From the NCBI GenBank assembly GCA_905215645.1, contig CAJMQS010000002.1, forward strand, positions 1 through 64,000: 64,000 bases of DNA, in the 5' to 3' direction. The notes beneath the pieces are model-generated. The model was not told where the DNA came from, searched no databases, and saw only the letters and a list, made by a program, of their open reading frames with translations. The position numbers and the translations under genes were made by a program. Shown here piece after piece: positions 16,886 through 25,026 of this stretch. The stretch is from an uncultured bacterium. GTDB taxonomy: Bacteria; Bacillota; Negativicutes; Acidaminococcales; Acidaminococcaceae. Each line of letters begins with the position of its first letter. Within the stretch, counting starts at the first letter, position 1.

Positions 16886-16966
16886 GGTCTGCCTCCTTCT
16901 CCTTTGATGTAGTCATTGTATCACGAACGACCCTGACCTTCCAGTCATAAAAAAGATTTCACAGAC

Positions 16967-18793
16967 TCAGCCCTGGGCGCAAAAATCAGCGGATACCCAG
17001 CCCACGGAGCCATCGCTCCGCCGGACTTGCAGCCAGCGCTGTCCGGCACTGGTCACATCGTCCAGGATGGTGACCGTCTCGCCGTTTTCGAAATACCCCA
17101 GTACATCGCTGTCCGTACTGTAGCTGGCCCGCATCCGCACGTCCGTACCAGTGATGGTGCCGACAGCCGAGGCTTCTCCGTCCCCGCTGCCCAGACTGCA
17201 ATAGTCGGCAGACACATAGCCAGTGGATCCGTCGCTGCGGCTCACCTTGTACCAGCGCATGCCATCTGCCCGGGTACTGCCCAGCACCTGGACCGATTCA
17301 CCCTGGCTGAATACGCCGATGACCCCGCTGTCCAGACCGGCACCGTCCCGCATCCGCACGTCCGTACCGGTGATCACTCCGGCCCCGCTCACATCCGTAT
17401 CCAGGGCAGCAGCTGCGGCCCTGGCAGCTTCCGCCTGCCGTTCCGCTTCTGCCTGGCGTTCCGCTTCTGCAGCGGCTTCAGCCTGTCGGCGGGCTTCCTC
17501 TGCCGCCCGTTCTTCCGCTTCCCGGCGGGCTTTTTCTTCCGCCGCCCGTTTCTCTGCCGCTTCCCGGATGGCCACCAATTCCTTCATCCGGGCTTCCTCC
17601 CGGGCAGCTTCTTCTTTGGATTCCTGGGCCTGGATGGCTGCTACTTTTTCCTTCACGGTCATGGGCCGGGTAGGAACCTGTTCTGTCTTCTGGATTTCTG
17701 GTTTGGTTTCCGGCACGGCCTGTTTGGCAGTGGCAGCAGCGATCTTCCCAGCTGCATCAGCCCCTTTGGCCACAGCTGTCAGGCTGCCGGCCGCCACTTC
17801 TGCTGCCTTGGTTTCCTTGGCAGACTGGATCTTGGCAGCTTGGGCAGCCTCTTTCCGAGCCTGTTCTTCAGCCTTGGCTTTGGCTTCCGCCCGGGCTTTG
17901 GCCCGCGCTTCAGCCTTGGCCTGGGTTTCTGCTTCCTGTTGGGCCTTCAGGCTGGCTTCGGCTTCCGCTTTGGCCCGGGCCTCTTTCTCCGCCTTGGCCT
18001 TTGCCTTGGCATCGGCTTTGGCTTGGGCCTCATCCTGGGCTTTTTCCCGGGCTGCGATCCGGGCTCTCAGTTTGGCCAAGCCAGTCCCAGTGCTTTCCCC
18101 GGACCCAGCTGCCGCACCAGCAGGTTTAACAGCCGTGTCAGCAGGAGCCGGCGTCTCCTCTTCAGATCCGCTGCTGTGGTCGATGGGAGCTGCTGTTACA
18201 TTGCCGTCCGCATCCATACCCGCAGCAGAAAGGTTAATCTCGATTTCTCCCTCGCTTTTATCCAGCACGGCACCAGCATGGTAGACTCCGATCAGGCTGC
18301 CGTCCTTATCCACATAATAGGTATCGGGAAGGGTCTGGAGCTTGGCCGGATCCACGTCGTACAGGTACTGGAGCCCGTTCTGGGCCAGTCCTGCCAGCTG
18401 GTCTTTGGTATAATAGTAGCTCAATGGCCGCAGATTTCCGGTTTTCCGGTCAAAAGTCATACCGATGCTTTCTTCCACACCCATGTTGGGGGTCATGACC
18501 AAGGTAAAACTAATCAGCTCCCCATCTGATTTGTGGACATCATAGTGAACTTTCCCTCCGCCCAGAGTGGAAGCTTCACTGGCAAAAGAAGCCGCCTGGC
18601 TGCTCAGGGCACGGTTGATTTTTTCATCCGCCGTACGGCTGCCGCCGCTGACCTGGGGACATTCCACTGTTACTTTATTTTCTGTCCGGGTAACCGTCTT
18701 GACGGATACCTCAGAATCCGCCGCCCATACAGGAACCGCCGCAGTCCCCAGGACCAGACAGCTCATCAGGACAGCACAAGTTTTTTTCAGCAT
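16967..18793 (-). CDS. Large secreted protein: DUF3298-like domain, Ala/Lys/Glu coiled coil, two SH3 domains
   Basis: 608 residues. Signal peptide ends at PVWA (24). Residues about 25-200 resemble RsiV/DUF3298-type periplasmic domains (SVKTVTRTENKVTVECPQV... GMTFDRKTGNLRPLSYYY). Residues about 240-465 are a highly charged Ala-rich helical stretch (repeats of KAEAEA and RQAEA type), long enough to span much of the periplasm. The C-terminus has two SH3b domains (GTDVRMR twice). The design suggests a wall-binding periplasmic spacer. No catalytic motif is seen. Confidence 0.82.
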   Translation of the reverse strand: MLKKTCAVLMSCLVLGTAAVPVWAADSEVSVKTVTRTENKVTVECPQVSGGSRTADEKINRALSSQAASFASEASTLGGGKVHYDVHKSDGELISFTLVMTPNMGVEESIGMTFDRKTGNLRPLSYYYTKDQLAGLAQNGLQYLYDVDPAKLQTLPDTYYVDKDGSLIGVYHAGAVLDKSEGEIEINLSAAGMDADGNVTAAPIDHSSGSEEETPAPADTAVKPAGAAAGSGESTGTGLAKLRARIAAREKAQDEAQAKADAKAKAKAEKEARAKAEAEASLKAQQEAETQAKAEARAKARAEAKAKAEEQARKEAAQAAKIQSAKETKAAEVAAGSLTAVAKGADAAGKIAAATAKQAVPETKPEIQKTEQVPTRPMTVKEKVAAIQAQESKEEAAREEARMKELVAIREAAEKRAAEEKARREAEERAAEEARRQAEAAAEAERQAEAERQAEAARAAAAALDTDVSGAGVITGTDVRMRDGAGLDSGVIGVFSQGESVQVLGSTRADGMRWYKVSRSDGSTGYVSADYCSLGSGDGEASAVGTITGTDVRMRASYSTDSDVLGYFENGETVTILDDVTSAGQRWLQVRRSDGSVGWVSADFCAQG

Positions 18794-18880
18794 TCTATCG
18801 AGCCTGCTTTCTAAGATGTACTTTCCCCATCATCTCATAAATGTACAATATGATAAGTGTACTGTAATATGGATGGAAAA

Positions 18881-19522
18881 TCAAGGCCGGGAAAGGACGG
18901 GACATTCTTTGAAGAACTTCCTCTCCTCTTCCAGCAGCACCGGCCGGCTGAGACTTTCGGTCAGCCAGGCCTCCGCTTCCTCCTTCCGGCTCTCCGGCAT
19001 CACCAGATGGAGCTTTGCCCGGCTGCCATATTCCACATCCCCCACCGTGAACAAGGATTGCTGATACAACAGGTTCAGCACTCGGCCCACATCATCCAGT
19101 GACCAAAGGAAGCTGCAGTCCGCCATGGGCACCCTTTCTGCCAGTCCGGCCTCGTCCACCGCCCGGGCCACGGCTTTTCCGTAAGTCCGTGTCAGACCGC
19201 CGGCTCCCAGCTTGATGCCGCCGAAGTACCGGGTCACCACCGCTGCCGTATTGTAGAGTCCTTTCCGGCGCAACACTTCCAGCATGGGGGATCCGGCCGT
19301 GCCGCTGGGCTCTCCGTCATCGTTAGAGCGTTCTACCCGATTGTCCGCCCCCACGATGTAGGCCGAACAATTATGGGTAGCATCCCAGTATTTCTTTTTC
19401 ATGGCCCGGACAAAGCCTTGGGCCTCGGCTTCGGTCTCTACCCGAGCCAGGGTACACAGGAACCGGGATTTTTCCACCACCAGTTCACTGACCACCGGCC
19501 GGGCAATCACATATTTTCCCAT
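18881..19522 (-). CDS. YigZ/IMPACT family protein
   Basis: 213 residues with the UPF0029 core: SRFLCTLARV, AYIVGADNRVERSNDDGEPSGTAG, and VVTRYFGGIKLGAGGLTRTYG, which are hallmarks of the IMPACT/YigZ fold. The C-terminal part corresponds to DUF1949. The eukaryotic relative modulates Gcn2; the bacterial role is not settled. Start ATG at 19522 has GAAAGGACGGAGG upstream. Transcribed from one half of a divergent palindromic promoter. Confidence 0.92.
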   Translation of the reverse strand: MGKYVIARPVVSELVVEKSRFLCTLARVETEAEAQGFVRAMKKKYWDATHNCSAYIVGADNRVERSNDDGEPSGTAGSPMLEVLRRKGLYNTAAVVTRYFGGIKLGAGGLTRTYGKAVARAVDEAGLAERVPMADCSFLWSLDDVGRVLNLLYQQSLFTVGDVEYGSRAKLHLVMPESRKEEAEAWLTESLSRPVLLEEERKFFKECPVLSRP

Positions 19523-19560
19523 TGCTGCCTCCGTCCTTTCTATTGGAAATCACAGGGGAT

Positions 19561-19615
19561 ATTATACCATAAGAAAGGCTTGCTGCATGAGCAGCAGCCT
19601 TTCTTATGGTATAAT
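19561..19615. promoter_or_regulatory. Divergent promoters built into a 55-bp palindrome
   Basis: Left arm 19561-19586 and right arm 19591-19615 are complementary except for one bulged T, with loop ATGA. Each arm ends in TGGTATAAT read outward, an extended -10 box. The right one serves the plus-strand NlpC/P60 gene (start about 19622), the left one serves yigZ (start about 19554). No good -35 box is visible for either. Confidence 0.65.
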
Positions 19616-19644
19616 AGGGACGCTATGTAAAGGAGGTTTTCATT

Positions 19645-20922
19645 TTGCTTCATGCTTTCCATCGTATATCCCTATTGACCAGTGCCCTCTGCCTGTCCGC
19701 TTCCGTAGCTTTGGCAGCCGCGGCCATGCCTGGCACACCGGCTGCTCTGACCAAAGCTTCCGCCTGGACCTCAAGTACAGGGAACTCCATCCTGGCCACT
19801 CCAGAACGGATCAAAACCATGAACGCCCAGATGGACAAGGCCACCTTCGGCGATTCCATCCAGGATCTGGGAGCCACCATCTCCGGCACCCAGCTCGCCA
19901 GCTACGTAAATTCCTTCGGCATGGATGAGGACCAATACATCCAGGGGGCTCCCATCAGCCATACCTTTGCCGCCCAGCTGGTCCAGGATGCCAAAGCCAA
20001 CATCCATCCCAGCAATACGGTAAAATACGGGGTAGTGGTGGACCGGGTGGATCTCCGTTCCTTCCCCACCCTTCAGCGGGCTTTTGATTCCGCCTCCGAT
20101 ACCCAGTTCGACAACTGGCAGGAAACGGCGGTGGATCCGGCCACTCCGGTACGGGTGTACCATACCAATCCCCAGGGGAATTTCATCTTTGTACGGACCC
20201 CCCACTACCGTGGCTGGGTCCCCCGGAACAAAGTAGCCATCACCGATGCCAAGACCTGGCAGACCTACGCTGCGCCAGAAACTCCGGCGGTGGTCACTGG
20301 ACGGCTGCTGACCCTCCAAGCCGGTCCCCAGGCCCAGCTATACCAGATGGGAGCTGCCATCCCCACCCGGAACGGGAACCTGCTCCTGCCCACCCGAAAC
20401 CACCAAGGCTATCTCCAGATCGTCCCGGTAAAAGCCGCTTACGGGGCGGATCTCCACCAAGGCTATCTGCCCTATACGGCCAACAATACCATCGCAATGG
20501 CTTTCAAACATCTGGGGGCCCCCTACGGCTGGGGCGGCATGCACAACAGCGTGGACTGTTCCTCTTTCGTCCAGGATGTGTACCGGACCATGGGGATACA
20601 ATTGCCCCGGAACGGAGATGAACAGGCCCAGTCCTTCCCGGGAAAAAACTTCCAGGGCATGACCCATGCAGAGAAGCTGGCCTACATCAAGACCGCAGCC
20701 CCCGGCTCCCTGCTGTTCACCCCCTACCATGTAATGATGGTACTGGGCAATTACAACGGCACTCCCTATATGATCCACTCCCTGGCTTCCTACGGCATGG
20801 AAACCTCCAGCGGCGTAGTGAAGAACCGGATCATGCAGGTAGTGGTCAGCAAAGTGGATTTGATGGCCGGCAGCGGGACCTCCCTGGTGGACCAGATGAC
20901 CCAGTGCAATACATGGAGATAA
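19645..20922 (+). CDS. Secreted SH3/NlpC-P60 cell-wall peptidase
   Basis: 425-residue exported endopeptidase, probably a gamma-D-glutamyl-diamino acid hydrolase of peptidoglycan. A signal peptide covers about residues 1-27. An N-terminal helical region and SH3-like modules (PVRVYHTNPQGNFIFVRTPHYRGWVP) precede the catalytic domain, with Cys in NSVDCSSFVQDVYR, His in TPYHVMMVLG and a third polar residue in MIHSLASYG. The start is TTG at 19645, with AAGGAGG about 9 nt upstream. It is the only long plus-strand gene here; a perfect stem-loop follows. Confidence 0.9.
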   Translation: MLHAFHRISLLTSALCLSASVALAAAAMPGTPAALTKASAWTSSTGNSILATPERIKTMNAQMDKATFGDSIQDLGATISGTQLASYVNSFGMDEDQYIQGAPISHTFAAQLVQDAKANIHPSNTVKYGVVVDRVDLRSFPTLQRAFDSASDTQFDNWQETAVDPATPVRVYHTNPQGNFIFVRTPHYRGWVPRNKVAITDAKTWQTYAAPETPAVVTGRLLTLQAGPQAQLYQMGAAIPTRNGNLLLPTRNHQGYLQIVPVKAAYGADLHQGYLPYTANNTIAMAFKHLGAPYGWGGMHNSVDCSSFVQDVYRTMGIQLPRNGDEQAQSFPGKNFQGMTHAEKLAYIKTAAPGSLLFTPYHVMMVLGNYNGTPYMIHSLASYGMETSSGVVKNRIMQVVVSKVDLMAGSGTSLVDQMTQCNTWR

Positions 20923-20950
20923 AGCGCCGAGCGCTTTATTCCAATTAAAA

Positions 20951-20994
20951 AAGCGGCTGTGAAGAAATGAAAAGCCATTTCTTCACAGCCGCTT
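20951..20994. terminator. Bidirectional terminator between NlpC/P60 and ompM genes
   Basis: Perfect 19-bp stem AAGCGGCTGTGAAGAAATG and complement with a 6-nt loop, with A and T runs outside. It serves the converging plus-strand peptidase gene and minus-strand porin gene. Confidence 0.85.
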
Positions 20995-21019
20995 TGGTCA
21001 CGAGTCGCGACCCGCGACC

Positions 21020-21040
21020 GGGGGTGATATTTTCACCCCC
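21020..21040 (-). terminator. Short hairpin after the first porin gene
   Basis: GGGGGTGA and TCACCCCC arms, 5-nt loop, six bases beyond the stop of the porin at 21046. No T run follows on the minus strand, so the main stop is probably the stem at 20951-20994. Confidence 0.4.
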
Positions 21041-21045
21041 CTTCT

Positions 21046-22314
21046 TTAAAACGTCACCACCAGCTGACTCCAGAGGGTCCGGGCGTGTTTCCCGTTCTGG
21101 TCCCCTTCTTTGCCTTTCAGGTCGTAGTAATCCACTTCGGTCACCATGTTCTTAGCCAGGGTCAGGTTGCCTCCCACTTTCCAGCCTTTGAACCCGTTGG
21201 TGATCCCGTTGTCTCCTGGGATGAAGGCATCCCAATTGCCATCCATGGTATGGTCGATTACCGTGGACGCACTCTGGTCATAATAAGTGGCCAAAAGGCC
21301 CCAGCTGCCTGGCTTGTCGCTTTCAGCCCCGCCGTAGGTCAGTCCGGCCACCCAGCCGTCCTTATCCCAGTCACGGTCTTTTTCGTAGTCGTTACTGCCC
21401 CGGAGGTACATGGCGTTGATGCCCAGCTTGCCGGCCTGGTACCCGGCTCCGGCGGTCCAGATCTCATTGTCCGCCCCATCCAGGAAGGTCACATTGTCCG
21501 CCTTGGTGTAGGTGGCCGCCAGGTGCAGATTGCCGATGTCCCCGCCCAGTTCGCCGGTCCAGAACTTGTCGGCGGTGGATACCTTTTCCTCATCGCTCAT
21601 ATAGCCGAACCCAGACACATCGGCCATCTTCCCGTAGGCAGCCTGGAGATAGGAAGCATGGCCCAGGGGTACCTTGGCCTTGATCCCGTCCACCGGGTTA
21701 TCATAGATATTCCCGTCCGCCAGGAATTCATCATACCGCCCTGCCTTCAGTTCCAGGGCCCCGATCCGGCCGTCCAGGAAGGCTCTCTGGAAGTCCGTAT
21801 CGCTGTCCCCAGATTCGTTCCGGCCGCCGAAGTACTGGTGGTTTTCCAGCATAGCCACATAATGCCAGTTGTCGTTCACTTCCCCGGTGAACCACAGACG
21901 GGTCCGGAGGTCGGATTCGCTGCCCTTGCCGGTGGCGGCCCCGGAATCATTCCGGTAGCTCATCTGGACTTCCCCGGTAACCTGGACATTGTCCGCATTC
22001 TTTTCGAGTTTGGATACTCTAACGCCAAGATTGTCCAGTTCATCGGCAAATTCGCTGACCAGTTTGTCATCGGCGCCAATGGCCCCTTTAGCCAGAGCCT
22101 TGGCCACGATCTGCGCCATTTCATACCGGGTCATGGTCTTGTCTCCTTTGAAGGTCCCGTCCGGGAACCCGTCCACCACCCCGGCTGCCGCCAGTTTGGC
22201 CACCGCTCCATAGGCCCAGTGGCCGGCAGGCAGATCGGAGAAAGGATTGGCCGCCAGGGCCGTCCCGCTGATGCCCATGGCCATGGCCAGGGACAGCATG
22301 AGTTTTTTGTTCAT
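21046..22314 (-). CDS. OmpM-like SLH-domain porin, paralogue 1
   Basis: 422-residue outer-membrane protein. Signal peptide ends at GTALA (21). One SLH domain follows (about 23-80: PFSDLPAGHWAYGAVAKLA, TRYEMAQIVAKAL). A short coiled coil (LVSEFADELDNLGVRVSKLEKN) links it to a barrel of alternating aromatic strands ending in TLWSQLVVTF with the C-terminal Phe that BamA recognises. In related Negativicutes OmpM tethers the outer membrane to polyamine-modified peptidoglycan through the SLH domain and acts as a porin. Most diverged of the five intact copies at its N-terminus (MNKKLMLSLAMAMG). Confidence 0.93.
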   Translation of the reverse strand: MNKKLMLSLAMAMGISGTALAANPFSDLPAGHWAYGAVAKLAAAGVVDGFPDGTFKGDKTMTRYEMAQIVAKALAKGAIGADDKLVSEFADELDNLGVRVSKLEKNADNVQVTGEVQMSYRNDSGAATGKGSESDLRTRLWFTGEVNDNWHYVAMLENHQYFGGRNESGDSDTDFQRAFLDGRIGALELKAGRYDEFLADGNIYDNPVDGIKAKVPLGHASYLQAAYGKMADVSGFGYMSDEEKVSTADKFWTGELGGDIGNLHLAATYTKADNVTFLDGADNEIWTAGAGYQAGKLGINAMYLRGSNDYEKDRDWDKDGWVAGLTYGGAESDKPGSWGLLATYYDQSASTVIDHTMDGNWDAFIPGDNGITNGFKGWKVGGNLTLAKNMVTEVDYYDLKGKEGDQNGKHARTLWSQLVVTF

Positions 22315-22357
22315 GGAAAAAGCCTCCTTGTACTGCTTCAGCCCCGTTCCACCCCGT

Positions 22358-22379
22358 CAGGAGTTACCGTGTTTCCTCC
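22358..22379 (-). promoter_or_regulatory. Porin leader motif, copy for paralogue 1
   Basis: Minus strand GGAGGAAACACGGTAACTCC, 44 bp before the ATG. Arms GGAG/CTCC flank a 12-nt loop. It is the most diverged copy, but the extra G-C pair at the stem base is compensated. Confidence 0.5.
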
Positions 22380-22436
22380 GCGGGGTATAAGGAAAAAGGG
22401 GAAGCATAGTTAGTTTTTTCTAACTTTACGTCACAA

Positions 22437-22465
22437 ATTATACACCGTACTAATTAATTTGGCAA
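22437..22465 (-). promoter_or_regulatory. Promoter of porin paralogue 1
   Basis: TTGCCA, 17-bp spacer, TATAAT on the minus strand. The start near 22430 gives a leader of about 115 nt. A dyad AGTTAG-N6-CTAACT at 22408-22425 lies just downstream of the start and could be an operator or a leader hairpin. Confidence 0.65.
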
Positions 22466-22481
22466 GGAGGGGGGAGAGAAA

Positions 22482-22622
22482 AGACGTCAGAACGGCCCTG
22501 GCGGGCCTTTCAGATGTCAGATGTCAGCTTGTCTGTGATGAAGCAGGCCAAACCTTCATCTAATCCAAACAAAGCTGACGTCTGATGTCTCAAGGCCCCT
22601 TTGGGGCCGTTTCTGACTTCTT
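22482..22622. repeat. Family B intergenic palindromic element, copy 1
   Basis: About 140 bp with nested inverted repeats: outer GACGTCAGA with TCTGACTTC, inner GGCCCTGGCGGGCC and GGCCCCTTTGGGGCC hairpins, and CAGATGTCAG facing CTGACGTCTGATG. It lies in the 382-bp gap between porin paralogues 1 and 2, which holds no gene. Other copies: 31498-31690, 32005-32156 and 56325-56510. Confidence 0.75.
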
Positions 22623-22644
22623 TTTCGGCGTGAGGCGTGAGACT

Positions 22645-22682
22645 GAAAAAACGGCCCTCCTTTGGGGAGAGCCGTTTTTTGC
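22645..22682 (-). terminator. Terminator of porin paralogue 2
   Basis: AAAACGGC...GCCGTTTT stem around CTCC/GGAG pairing with T runs on both sides, 15 bp after the stop at 22697. Confidence 0.75.
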
Positions 22683-22696
22683 TTCCAATCAGGTGA

Positions 22697-23998
22697 TTAG
22701 AAGGTGATATTCACTTCAGACCACAGGGTGCGGGCATGACCTTGGTTGGTAAAGTCTTCGAAGCCGCTTGCACTCTTGTTCTTCAGGTCATAATATTCCA
22801 CAGAAGCGATCATGTTCTTGGCCAGGGTCAGGTTGCCTCCCACCATGTAGCCTTTGAACCCAGTGTAGGGGAACATGTACCAGTCACCGTTCATGGTGTG
22901 GGAAACCACGGTCACGGCGGACTGGTCATAGTATTTGGCATAGAGGCCCCAGCTGCCCGGTTTCTTGTTCTCGGCGCCGGCATAGCTCAGGCCGAATACG
23001 TATCCGTCATCGTCGAATGCATCTTCTGCACCATGGGCATCCGCATCGCCCTTCAGGTACAGGGCACTGGCTTTCCATTTCCCGGCGGTGTAGTCTGCGC
23101 CTACCGTCCAAACCTTGTTGTCATACCGGTCCAACCCGGGATTCCCGGCCATGGCCCCGAAGTCTTGGTCGTTGATCTTGGTGTAGGTGGCTTCTCCATG
23201 GAGGTTCCCCCAGTCGCCGCCCAGAGCCACGTTCCAATAGGTATCCCCTACGGATTCATTCTGGTGGTCTTTCTGCCAGCCATACCGGTCCGTATTCGCC
23301 ATCTTGCCCCAGGCTGCGGACAGGTAGCCCTGGCCGAATTTCACTTCTGCCCGGACCGCATCGGAGAAGTCATCGTACAGGTTCCCGCCAGCGATGACAT
23401 CGTCGAAACGGCCGGCCAGGATGTTCACAGCGCCGATGTTCCCGCTCAGGTACGCTCTCTGGAAATCGGTATCGCTGTCCCCGGATTCATTCTTGCCCTG
23501 GAAGTACTGCTTATTCTGGAGCATAGCCAGGTAATGCCAGTTATCGTTCACTTCCCCGGTGAACCACAGACGGGTCCGGAGCTGAGATTGGGAATTGCCG
23601 CTGCCATCTCCCTTGAAAGCCCCGCCTTTTTTATCCGCATAGCTGATCCGGGCCGTACCGGTGATCTTTACATTGTCCGCGTTCTTTTCCAGCCGGGCCA
23701 CCCGGACTCCCAGGTTGTCCAGTTCGTCAGCAAATTCGCTGACCAGTCTGTCGTCGGCACCGATGGCCCCTTTGGCCAGTGCTTTGGCCACGATCTGGGC
23801 CATTTCGTACCGGGTCATGGTCTTATCGCCCTTGAAGGTCCCATCAGGATAGCCATCGACGACGCCGGCAGCAGCCAGTTTGGCTACAGCGCCGTACGCC
23901 CAGTGGCCAGTGGGCAGATCGGAGAAAGGATTGGCTGCGAAAGCGGTGGCACTGACGCCCAGTGCCATGGCCATGGCTAAGACTAGAGATTTTTTCAT
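22697..23998 (-). CDS. OmpM-like SLH-domain porin, paralogue 2
   Basis: 433 residues: signal peptide (to ATAFA, 21), SLH domain with DLPTGHWAYGAVAKLA, coiled-coil linker, and a barrel ending in TLWSEVNITF. The N-terminal 110 residues are almost identical to paralogues 3-5, while the barrel loops differ strongly (for example a long QKDHQNESVGDT segment), as expected if surface loops are under diversifying selection. It uses mainly GCC alanine codons. The leader is nearly the same as that of paralogue 3. Confidence 0.93.
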   Translation of the reverse strand: MKKSLVLAMAMALGVSATAFAANPFSDLPTGHWAYGAVAKLAAAGVVDGYPDGTFKGDKTMTRYEMAQIVAKALAKGAIGADDRLVSEFADELDNLGVRVARLEKNADNVKITGTARISYADKKGGAFKGDGSGNSQSQLRTRLWFTGEVNDNWHYLAMLQNKQYFQGKNESGDSDTDFQRAYLSGNIGAVNILAGRFDDVIAGGNLYDDFSDAVRAEVKFGQGYLSAAWGKMANTDRYGWQKDHQNESVGDTYWNVALGGDWGNLHGEATYTKINDQDFGAMAGNPGLDRYDNKVWTVGADYTAGKWKASALYLKGDADAHGAEDAFDDDGYVFGLSYAGAENKKPGSWGLYAKYYDQSAVTVVSHTMNGDWYMFPYTGFKGYMVGGNLTLAKNMIASVEYYDLKNKSASGFEDFTNQGHARTLWSEVNITF

Positions 23999-24058
23999 TG
24001 GAGATTCCTCCTAGCGTTTATTTTTATCCAGGCAGTCTTTTCCACTTTCCCCATTTTC

Positions 24059-24079
24059 GCGAGTCTCCTTGTTTCCTCT
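24059..24079 (-). promoter_or_regulatory. Porin leader motif, copy for paralogue 2
   Basis: Minus strand AGAGGAAACAAGGAGACTCG plus C, 61 bp before the ATG, with arms GAG/CTC and a 12-nt loop. The surrounding leader (GGAAAGCTTTCACCAG) is shared with paralogue 3. Confidence 0.6.
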
Positions 24080-24159
24080 GGTTCTGGTGAAAGCTTTCCG
24101 GCGCTGACCGGGATAAAGCGATTATGAATAGGCGTGTGAATTTTGTGTCATCTTGCATA

Positions 24160-24188
24160 TTTGTAACATATTTTGCGAAAAATGGCAA
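24160..24188 (-). promoter_or_regulatory. Promoter of porin paralogue 2
   Basis: TTGCCA, 17-bp spacer, TACAAA on the minus strand, with TG one base before the -10. The predicted leader is about 155 nt. The rest of the 308-bp gap (23999-24306) is A+T-rich, contains the leader motif and an imperfect dyad GTGAA-N6-TTCAC near 24195, and has no gene. Confidence 0.5.
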
Positions 24189-24241
24189 TACTGTGAAATT
24201 AAATTCACGATATAAGATAATTATTGTACACTTTGTTACAA

Positions 24242-24283
24242 TAAAAGAAGTCCGACCGACAGTTTCCCATCAGCCGAACTTCT
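24242..24283 (-). terminator. Terminator behind the truncated porin relic
   Basis: Arms AGAAGTTCG and CGGACTTCT (minus-strand reading, one wobble) are followed by TTTATT. It lies 24 bp after the relic's stop codon. Confidence 0.65.
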
Positions 24284-24306
24284 CCAGCTCATCAGTTTGA
24301 TAAGGA

Positions 24307-24963
24307 TCAGAAGGTCACGTTCAATTCAGACCACAGGGTACGGGCATGGCTGTTGTCCAGGTCGCCACCCTTACCCTTCAGGTCATAGTATTCCACAGTA
24401 GCTACCATGTTCTTGGCTACGGTCAGGTTGCCGCCCACCATATAGCCTTTGAAGCCATAGGTATCAAACATGGTGTAATCCCCGTTCATGGTGTGGGCCA
24501 GAACGGTAGGAGCGGACTGGTCATAGTATTTGGCATACAGACCCCAGGTCCCCGGTTTGCCGGTTTCAGCGCCGGCATAGTTCAGGCCCACCACATAGCC
24601 GTCATCATCCGTTCCGCTCACTTTATCGATGTAGTCATTATCGCCTTTCAGGTACATGGCATTGATGTTCAGCTTGCCAGCCTGATAATCGGCACCCAGG
24701 GTCCAGATCTTGTCATCCCCCTGCATACCCATGGCTTTTACATCATTGGCTTTCAGGTAGGTCGCTTCTCCGTGCAGATTGCCATAGTTGCCGCCCAATA
24801 CAAAGGCATAGAAAGTATCAGCAGCAGACTGATTCTTGTCATCTTCTGCCGTCCAGCCATAGTTCACATCGTTGGCCAGTTTGCCCCAGGCTGCATCGAA
24901 ATAGGTCTTGCCGAAATTGATCCGGCCTTCGATGGCATCGGCCCGGTCATCGAATACGTTCCC
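24307..24963 (-). pseudogene. 5'-truncated OmpM-like porin relic
   Basis: The frame encodes about 219 residues that align with the second half of the other porins (from GNVFDDRADAIEGR to TLWSELNVTF). The signal peptide, SLH domain and first barrel strands are absent. Homology stops abruptly near 24963, where the sequence becomes the terminator of the upstream porin. An ATG-initiated frame of 230 codons exists, but it begins in that terminator and has no export signal. This looks like the scar of a deletion between tandem paralogues. Confidence 0.85.
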
Positions 24964-24973
24964 ATGGGATTTT

Positions 24974-25005
24974 ATAAAAAGGGACTGTCGCTCACGCAAC
25001 AGCCC
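24974..25005 (-). terminator. Terminator of porin paralogue 3
   Basis: GGGCTGT and ACAGTCCC arms with a 10-nt loop are followed by TTTTTATA on the minus strand. It abuts the breakpoint of the relic. Confidence 0.8.
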
Positions 25006-25026
25006 TTCATCTTATCCCTTATACTT

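Noticed and set aside
24307..24999. A functional 230-residue short porin
   Set aside because: The proposed start lies in the terminator of the upstream gene, there is no signal peptide and no SLH domain, and homology ends abruptly. A relic is the simpler reading.
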